Source of the DNA: Limnephilus marmoratus
Lineage: Eukaryota; Arthropoda; Insecta; Trichoptera; Limnephilidae
Direction of reading: 5' to 3'
Length of the DNA: 64,000 nt
Assembly: GCA_917880885.1 (NCBI GenBank)
Contig: OU862908.1
Location: 13,565,501 to 13,629,500, forward strand
The notes beneath the pieces were generated by a model. It was not told the DNA's origin and searched no databases. It saw only the letters and a list, made by a program, of their open reading frames with translations. Positions 21,376 through 30,800 of this stretch are shown here, one piece after another (within the stretch, counting starts at the first letter, position 1; the number at the start of each line of letters is the position of its first letter). A program made the position numbers and the translations under genes.

Positions 21376-22200
21376 ATTGGTGTCAAAAGCCAAGAGTGGC
21401 GGACCATTACAACCCGAAATAAAGCAATATGTTGCATTTTTTTCGCTTTATTTACCGCCTAAGAGGGATTTCATAATAGAATCCCCATCGAATTTTGAAG
21501 CCTCGCTTTGAAAGCCTAGATATGAATGCAATTTTTTTATAAAAGAGCAAAATATTTTTGCCCTTAATGTAGTGTCTGTTAATTCCAATGATTAAGACAA
21601 CTTGAAACTTTTTTTTTTTTATTTATTTATTTCAAGATTTTTGTTTATACATTACAATGATAATATATGCAAGATTACAAAATAATTCATGTTTTATTTT
21701 ACTACTCCATAAGTTGAGCTCTAGGAGCTCGTGTTTATGGGAGGAGTATTTTACATGCAAAAAATTAATAATAATGTTCATTATGTAAACAATTTAAAAA
21801 TAAAAAACTAATGAAATAAATATCTTAGGTAGGTACACAATTTAGACAAAAATAGTTATATAAGGACAATACCAATACAATTTTTTTTTTAAATATTAAA
21901 TATTGCTGTTTAAGTAAGGGTAAATTAATTAATTACATAAAGGGTAAACATTAAGGGTAAAATATGTCATTATCCAATTTAAGGGGCTTAATTTGTTTTT
22001 TGAATAGTTCATACATAGTTCAGTGTATCTGTTATATTAATTTTGTTATTGGATAATAATATATTGTACCATCTTACACCTAAATATATGGGAAAATGTG
22101 TTGGAAAACTTCCAAATAAGATCAAGATTCGTTAAGATTACAAGTTACTTCATTTACGTTATCGTAAAGTTTACAATGTTTTAACTGGATCAGACGTCCT
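21376..22200. other. AT-rich spacer with LINE-like tail
   Basis: Primer-site-like word at 21378, then AT-rich sequence. At 21609-21640 a T-run followed by TATTTATTTATTT resembles the reversed tail of a minus-strand LINE, then AGCTCTAGGAGCTC. No coding region recognised. Confidence 0.35.
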
Positions 22201-22930
22201 TATCCTTAAGTTATTCTGCCAGTGTAGGCCGCGAGTCTGATAGCGCAGATGATTTTAAATAATAACGAAAACAAATCAATTTTATTTAAAAAACTAATGA
22301 TTTAAAATATTTCATTTAACAACTATTTAAAAATAAAAATTATCTTCGATGACCAGAAATCACGCATAGTCTCTTCTGGAGGCACTTCCAGGATCTCTTG
22401 TTACTCCTGTTCAGACAAAAATGTTTGAATTCTCTTAGGGAAAAGGCTACTAAATGTAGATCATTAAGTCAGCTATGCCTCCCACGTCATACGTATGTCT
22501 AACAATAATAAATTATCGTCAAAACAAGCTTATGGGTCCGAGTGGTTAATCTTCTTCTGAACATCAGACCCTTTCTATAGTGTAATGAGAATGAGGGTGC
22601 TACGATAATCGGTTAAAAAAATAAAAAATAAATTTCTTATAATCTACTGAAAATTATTCCCCATCATAATTGTTTTGCCTTTTGCAGTCTTCACTGCTGT
22701 GCATTTCGGCTTGAGAATGCTTTCTTAGCCAACCCATTACTCTGTGGGTGTTTGACTGGAGAAGTTAGAAAATCAACATAATTTTATTTTAAAGATTCTA
22801 TGAATTCTAAGCTAGTAAAAGTTGTTCCATTGTCAGAAACTATACAATCAGCTTTGCCAAAATATGAGACAAAATTTCTCAATTCATTGATGTTAGAAGT
22901 ATCAACTCTCTGAACTTCTGAACAGTCCAT
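22200..22930 (-). pseudogene. Ty3/gypsy integrase remnant
   Basis: Minus-strand text at 22786-22925 reads as an integrase core: EVQRVDTSNINELRNFVSYF, then a catalytic-type SDNGTTFTS. A further piece at 22714-22749 reads HPQSNGLA followed by Lys-Lys where Glu is expected, so the third catalytic acid is lost. The 3' portion (22200-22600) parallels 34420-35010, which retains only the C-terminal part. Both lie at the same relative place downstream of a cuticle gene, so the insertion predates the unit duplication. Confidence 0.7.
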
Positions 22931-22939
22931 TGGGAAACT

Positions 22940-23700
22940 GGGCGGGCGAACTGACTGATTCAGCTGCTCAGCGGTATAATTTACTTTCTGCGAGAGCGGC
23001 GATTGACTGACTGGAAGCGGGGGGTGAAGCGGAAACCGGGTGTACTTTGCATAACTTTTTTGTCAGTTTTCACAAAAAATTGGAATATCTTTTAACGGGG
23101 ATGAGTAGTATTGTTAAAATTAAGTGGCAAGATAATACGAATTGTAAATAATATTTTATGTGCATTTAAGTGTACTTATCAATTTCATAAATTATTTATA
23201 CATTTTTAAAAAGTGATAAAAAGCAAGTCCTTCAAGGGAGTGATTGCATAACAATTATATTTATGTAATTTCTCAATGGATATCGCATATTAATGCAATT
23301 AAACACCTTATAATATTGTGGTGATCCCTAATAGTGATTGTTAACATAACAATACAAAAATTATGATTTGATGATGAAAATACATATGTAGGTATTTTGA
23401 ATTTAAATTTATTAAAAAGAGAAAATTTGTATGAAAAAGAGAAAATATAAAATAGGGTAGATATATATCACCTGCCACATATTGTGGTGGTAATCATGAT
23501 TTCGAACTAATAAAATAAAATAATAACGACAAAATGCACATGAAAACAAAACCGTAATTAATTTTTTCCGCCGCAATATTTTGTAATTCTGACATTGTGA
23601 ACAAAACACGGTTTGATATTCTCGGAGGCAGATTAATACCCCCAAGTATATCAGCGCAATCATAGAATAAATCATATTTTATGTTTGGCCACTTTCAAGC
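22940..23700. repeat. Intergenic module duplicated at 37130-37790
   Basis: Shares AGCTGCTCAGCGGTA, TTTCTGCGAGAGCGGCGATT, AAGTGGCAAG and ATTGTGGTGATCCCTAATAGT with 37130-37790. It belongs to the duplicated spacer upstream of genes 2 and 3. No gene or clear transposon end seen. Confidence 0.65.
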
Positions 23701-24109
23701 CTCAACAGATGTCGTCATCACACTTATTGTTGCACCGTTATCATTAACATTTTCTGGCGTCTGAGTAGGTACCTACCTACAGTTCATTTTCATAAGTGAA
23801 TACTACAATTGTGCCAATCTGCCGGTTAATGGGTGGGTGGTTTGGTATATTTATGGTTAATGGGCTTAAAGGTATACTCAACAGGTAACTGTTCCTCGTT
23901 TTCCTCTTCAGATTCTTCCTGGTACAGCATTCTAACGTAAGTTCCTTGGTTTTCATCAGAGTAATCTTGCTATATCACTATATGGATTCCACTAGATTTA
24001 ATTTATTGTAAAATTCTATCAACTGTTCCATTATTGATTCTATCAATTCTATCAACTGTTCCATGACTGAAGTTCAATTATACAAGTATGAAGTTCAATT
24101 GACAGCCAT

Positions 24110-24240
24110 GGCATTGGCCGGTGGACATACATTATGTGAATGAAGCAAGGAGTGTGTGCCAAGATAGAATTGTATGGCGGTCTATCCTTTGTGCTTGAGG
24201 GAAACAGCGTGATCGTTAGTAATAGTTAAAGCTAACTAGG
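24110..24240 (+). repeat. 3' tail of an RTE-like LINE
   Basis: GAATGAAGCAAGGAGTGTGT through GCGTGATCGTTAGTAATAGT matches the sequence that follows the LINE coding fragment at 28876-29010 (GCCAAGATCGAATTGTTTGG, GAAACGGCGTGATAGTTAGT). Another copy lies at 39735-39840. Copies in the same place upstream of genes 2 and 3 mark shared ancestry. Confidence 0.55.
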
Positions 24241-24360
24241 GCCAGTTGGATCATGTCAGTCAAAATAAAGGTATGGTGTGAGGCTGAATGAAATGGGGTA
24301 GAGAAAGGTGAGGTAGTACCTAACTATATATATCTATTCACCAAACACGGTTTCAAGCAA

Positions 24361-24780
24361 TATTTTGATTCTGAATGGTGGAATTTCAGCAGGTCGATGA
24401 GATTGTATATTTGTAGCTATGTATAGATTGAGGCCTAAGATTTTCTCTTAAAAGACACTCCAACGTGCCCTCGGTAAAAATCTGATATGCTAAGGTTTTT
24501 CAGATTAGGGCACTTCAATTTTTTATCGATGTCAACGAGTTATCGATGTGACCTTGTGGTCCAAATCTGGCAATCGTTACTTTAACAGTTGCCTGCACTG
24601 TTTATTGTGGTGTATGGTGCTTACGCAATCAATCAATATATTTGGATGAAAAAAAGTTAGAGGAAGACACTAATTGCGTTGTAGTTAACCTTTAATGCGT
24701 TGTTCAATATGGAGAACACAATTGCAATTGAAGAGGACATACATTAGAAGGAGTATAAAAGGCGATAATTTTAATCATGG
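24361..24780 (+). promoter_or_regulatory. Promoter of cuticle gene 2
   Basis: Aligned with 8302-8830 and 40005-40440. TGACCTTG at 24549-24556, conserved TATGGTGCTTACGCAATC, TATA box at 24754-24760 (TATAAAA), and the leader GAAAGTGAAAGTGTTAGCAT just after the expected start site. Confidence 0.75.
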
Positions 24781-24850
24781 GTATCGTATCAACCTGAAAG
24801 TGAAAGTGTTAGCATCTTCCAGAAGACATTTTTTACCTTAAATAAAAACA

Positions 24851-27800
24851 ATGTACTACGCGGTGAGTTTTCTTGAAATTAATTGCTATTTTCGCAGTTG
24901 CAGGGGGTGTTTTATTGTTCGCTGAAAGAAATAAAATAAATAAGTGGTTCCACAGATCTCACAATTGATTTATAATCTAATGTTAACAACTTTAAAATGT
25001 AAATATTAAAATATAAACAGTTCTCAGTTTTTTTAGTAATATGTTTTGTGATTTAATGCATAAACAATTGAAAACATAAACGAATAAAGAACGCTGACTT
25101 AATATGTTTATCTACGAATTCGGTTCCTACTCGACAATATAAGTACATGACCTATGCAAATCTCTGAACATTTATTTTAAATGGAAAAAAACTTTTCTTC
25201 CTTTCTTATTCTTTATTCCCAGACATTATTTTTATTCGTTTCAAGTTGATAATTTTTTTTCAATTGACGCGCATTAGGTCTGAAGAGAATTTCCACTTTT
25301 TACGCCGGTCCTACTTGAACGACGGGAAGCGTATTTCCAAAACCTATACCAGCTCAGTCGCAATAGCGACAATTTACGTTTTAAATACATTGTTTTTTTT
25401 TATCACCTTGCCAAAACAAAAATTAATCTAAAATCTAGATGCAATAATCTTTCCAATGCGTATAACAGAAATTAATAATTTTATTTCTAAATATTTAAAT
25501 TTTGATATTGAAAATGTAAATTGTGGCTATAGGTTTTGCAAATACGCCGGCGGGAAAGGCATTGCTGTTCGAGAAGTATATATGAATCTTAATACATAAA
25601 ACAAAGTCGGGTTAGTTTCACTATCTCGATATATATATAACTCGAGAACGGCTGGGCCGATTTTGAGGATCTTTGATTTGTTGGATTTGTCTCCGCCCCG
25701 GATAACAGAATAACTATTAAAACATCACAAAAATTTACGAAAAAGAAAGTTACGAAGAAAATTATTTTTTTCATACGTTTTGTGTGGAACGAATTCTCAT
25801 ATTTTGAAAGAACTGCAGCAATATTGTGATAGGTATAATAATTAATTTTTTCATACATTTTGTGTGGAACGAATTCTCATATTTTGAAAGAACTTCAGCA
25901 ATATTGTGATAGGTATAATATTTAACTGTGCGTGAATTCTAAAAATTCAAAAACGTCAAATGTCAATGCGCTGATTGTTTTGCTTTTGTTCTTAATCATA
26001 TAATGCTGCCCCTCTTTCTTACACACTAAATGTCAATAGTCGAAAATGAGACAAACGGTGAACGTATGTCTCTGCACCCCCCTCCAAAGGAAACATACAA
26101 TAATAATACATCTCTGAAATGAAACGCATTTTTTTACGTAAGCTCCACAAAGGTCCTTAAGTAAGCTCCTTCTTACGTAAGGACCTTTGTCATCTTAGGG
26201 AATGCTGTGTGGAGGGTCTTTTTAAGGAAGGGTAAGATAGGAAGTTCTGGGAAGGAAAAAAGGCATGAGGGGTGGGTAGGAATCTGGAGGTCAGTATATC
26301 TGGAAGTGAATCCACCCCTCCAACTGCGGTGCAAGGCCATTGCCTTGACCGGAATTGATCTTTTACCTTGACCTTTCCAGCCGGACTCTTTCGACCCATT
26401 GATCGATAGAATCCGGTTGGAAACGTCAAAAGGCCTCCCTCAACCTGTCTCTCTCGATCCGGCCCACCACGCAGCAGGTGGGCAGACGCCGCCAAGACCC
26501 GCACAAAAGTCACCCCATGAACCCGGGCACCCAAATCACCAAACGTAGCGAACCACTTGGGGTGACTTATGGCAGAGGTGTTGGTTATCCAATAAATGGT
26601 TCCCGGGGCGGCGACACCCGTACCCGCTTCCTTTCAAAAATTTCCGTAAGTAAGTGGAAAAGTAAGAAAATCACAAAAAATATAAATCCGTACACAACGC
26701 CATCTCTAATACTGTCAAAAATAAAACACGGACAGTTGGGCCCCGATAATTGCTTCAATGTGTAATTTTTAATTTAATAAAAAACTTATTATAATTCAAC
26801 AGGTATTGATTCTGAGGCGGTAGAAGTTCGCCGGGTCAGCTAGTAAAATATAAACCAAACTCTTTGTAAGGGTTCTAATTTTATTTTATTTAACAAAAAA
26901 TGAAATGTGATAAAGGTCTCACCCATCTTCACATTTTGTGTGGAAAAATATTTTATATTAAAAAACACTATATTAAACCTGTATAACGGGTAATAAATCC
27001 ATAAAGTCACTGGAGATGACGAAATTGTAATTTTTTGGGAATAATTTGTGCCAAAATGAAAAGCAATTTTTTGTAGCGTAATAAAATACCTAGGTACCTA
27101 CTTTACTTTTTACAAATAAAATCACTAAATGGACCGTCACCGAGTTTCACTTACGTTTATGGAGTCTTATTAAAAATTAGGCTTCAACTTTAGACAACAC
27201 TTTCATGTGGAGTGGTGAGCACCTAATATGTAAAAAATCATTCAAATATATGTATTAATAGGTCTTCGATCCTTTGGAAACAGCGGCACGGGAAGTAGGA
27301 CTGCGGGTTAATGTTAACAAAACGTGCATGATGATACAGAGCAGGAACCCTTCACACAGAAGAAGAAGTAGTGCACAATTTAAAGACAACTTCTCATACG
27401 AAGTGGTCGATAAATTCACCTACCTGGGCTAAGGCCAAAGCTCGATATGGGCTGTAGCGCCATCGAAGAAGAAGAAAGAAGAAGAAGAAGAATATGTATT
27501 AATAGCTGGTCCCCGGCATGCGTTGCAATGCTATTCAAAGAAATAAATGATTCTCCCTTCATGTCCTTTGCCGTGCGTCCCCGTTCCCTTCCACCTTCCC
27601 CGCCTTTGCCCTCCCTCATCTCTTCGCTCTCCGCGAATTCCACCTTCCCTCTGATTCTCACTTATACAAATTTCATAACGCCAGAACTTACCATTATATA
27701 CAGCCTATGTTACTCGCTGATAATGTAGCTTTATATTAGTGAAAGAATTTTTAAATCGGTTTAGTGGTTTAGGCGAGAAAGCGGAATAAACGAACACACG

Positions 27801-30800
27801 CACTTTCGCATTTATAATATTAGTATAGGTAGATATTTCAATTTTAACAAAGGGATCTCCATAGTAACCAAAATTTTCTAACAAATAACAAAATGACAGC
27901 GCACGTCAAATAAATACTTATATAAACAATAATTACACACATTTTCATTGCGTAACAAACAAACACACGCACTTTCGCATTTACAATATTAGTAGGTATA
28001 GACTATAGACTAGCTGGTTTTCGGCATGCGTTGCAATGCCATTCAAAGAAATAAATTTATTCTCCCTGCATGTCCTTTCCCGTGCGTCCCCGTTCCCTCC
28101 CTCGTCTCTTCCCTCTCCGCGAACCCCACCTTCCTCCTGCCTTCCCCCCCTGCCGCTAAAATACATGAAATACACACATTTTCATTTATACTAATTTCAT
28201 AACGCCAGAGCTTACCATTTTATATAGCTTATGTTACTTGCTGACAATGTAGCTTTCTATAGGTGAAAGAATTTTTAAAATCAGTTTAGTGGTTTAGGCG
28301 TGAAAGCGTAACAAACAAGCACACGCACTTATGCGTATAGAGTTGTGAATGATGAATATTTGGAGCAGGTGGATGAGTTTGTTTATTTGGGAAGTATGTT
28401 TACGAGAGATGGGAAGGCTGATAGAGATATTGAAAGAAGGGTTAATGCAGGTAGCTCTATTAATGGAGGACTGAAGGCCATTGGCACAAACAAAAAACTG
28501 TCCAAAGAGGCGAAACTAGCCGTCCATAATGGAGTACTGGTACCTACCCTGATGTATGGCAGTGAGGCATGGAACTGGCAGAGGAAGGATGAAAGTAGAC
28601 TGAATGCTGTAGAAATGAGATCCCTGAGGCGTATGTGTGGTAAAACCATGTATGATCGTGTGAGAAATGTGGAGATCCACAAAGAATGCAAGGCTGATGT
28701 AAGCGTAATGTGTAAGATCAAGAAAGGAACGCTCCGATGGTTTGGGCATGTAGAGCGAATGAACGAGGAAAGGAGTGTAAGGAGAATACAAGACGCAAAT
28801 GTGAATGGTAGAAGAAGTCGGGGACGCCTGAGAAAGACATGGCACGACCAAGTGAATCAGATACTTGAGTCATAATAATAGAAGAGCATGTATGAGACGA
28901 TGTATGAATGTGAACGAGGCAAGGAATGTGCGCCAAGATCGAATTGTTTGGCGGTCCGTCCTCTCTGCCTACCCCTGCGGGGAAACGGCGTGATAGTTAG
29001 TTAGATTTTCAAACATAAAGCGATTTCGAACAAAATCCATTTTCTCAAACGGGTTCCTTATTTCTCGTCCGCGTGATGTGAATTTACAGCCAGCAGTGTT
29101 TTTGGTCATTGTTGTACCTATATATGTATTTTAATTTTATGAGTGATGACTTGAACACTTCTTTGCTCATGATGGATGATAATAATTGATGATGACTTCC
29201 AGATCGTAGCTTTCTGCCTTATGGTCGTGTCCGAAGCACTGGTCCTTAGGGACAGCGGTCCAGTGGACAACTCCCAAGTGCAAGTCGTCCAGTCCTGGAA
29301 TAACAACGACGGGCTGGGAGATTACAATTTTGCGTAAGTATTCCTAATTATTTTAACTAATTAGTTTTGATGCACCTGACTCGCAATTCCAGGACTTCTT
29401 TGTATCGCCTACACCAGGGGTAGGGAACCTGCGGCCCGCGAGTCCTTTTGGTGCGGCCCGCGGGCACTTTTGGTGCGGCCTGCTGAAAGAACCAATTACA
29501 CAGAATGGGATGGTTTTTTCACGGTGTTTCAGATGTATTTTTAAGACGTTATCACAAAATCGTTACTAGCAAGTAAAGATACAAATTGAAACGTGATTAA
29601 ACCTCCCATTTTACTTTTATTTTAATTTGTTATTGTGAAACGATAGTGAAATTCCATCGGAACTTTTAATTTTCCTGTACGGGACAGTCCCGATATTTCA
29701 GGATTGATGGCAACTCTATTCAGAGGGGAATCTTAAGCAGTCTTTATTTTCTAGTCATCGTTGCGGAAGAAAAGTGGATGGTAAATCAATAAAATCCTAT
29801 TAATGACAACTACGAAGAAAAGAAAAGTTGAAGCTGAATGAAACGTGAAGCTAAATTAAGGCTGTGAAAGGTAACTCGAAATGAATAACACGACGCATTT
29901 TCCAACACTGCATGGACAAAAGTCTTCAACATCGTTTGAAAAGAGAGCAAACGGATTCGAACATATTTAATACACAGTTAAACGTCGAACCATCTAATGT
30001 GCCTGATAATCTGCAGCACGAAATTTTTCAATTACAAAGCGATAGATATAACTATCTCCCCAAATAAAGTCACGAATCACTGGTTATATTAAGTCAAGCA
30101 TGTCCCTTAACATTTTGGATATAACACAAACAATAATGCTATGATAATTGCCACACTTCTGGCATAAAAAAATTATTACATGTAATTTATTGTAATTAGT
30201 TAAATAAATATAAAATTATATTGCAGAAAATAAATATGCTACAAAATGTAGAAAAACCATTCACGTAATCAGAGTACAATTTAATATAAGCTGGTTGACT
30301 GGTGGACTCCTATGCAGATTCATGCTAAAGGTAAAACCAATCTTGTGTTCAGAATGCAATTTCCTGTTGCGGATTCATCTGCTAACCCTAACGCATTTCG
30401 AAGGTAAAACCATTTTGGTGTTCTAGATGCAGTATTAATTAAAGCTGGGGACTCACAATCAGATACGCTCTGACGGATAAACCAGTTTTGTGTTCAAAAC
30501 GCAATGAAAAATTTCCATATGTGGTTTCGTCTGCTTACGCATTTCGTGGAAACCCGTTCTCGTTTTTCAAGTGCATTTATAAAATTCTAGTTGCTTTTGT
30601 GCTACCAGTATTATAGAAAAGCCATTTTCATGATCTCAGTAAAATGGCTACACTCTGTATTTTTAAGTCTCCGCGTACAGATTCACCCTACAACTGAAAC
30701 CAGTTCTGTGTTTAGAATGCAACGAAAAAATTCCAGGTGGGGTTTCATTTTTTGACGCATTCCTTGTGTTAGAAGTGCATTTATAAATTTCTAGTTGCAA

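Larger units (their letters stand above)
25600..26850 (+). repeat. Dispersed repeat F, plus copy in intron 1 of gene 2
   Basis: Edges AAAACAAAGTCGGGTTAG and GCCGGGTCAGCTAGT correspond to the reversed edges of 9676-10337. It contains an 80-base tandem duplication (25765-25924) around TTTTGTGTGGAACGAATTCT, and repeat R is inserted at 26190-26605. Frames through it have no family pattern. Confidence 0.55.

Noticed and set aside
28383..28851. Two minus-strand frames over 110 codons
   Set aside because: Antisense shadows of the open LINE reverse transcriptase frame on the plus strand.
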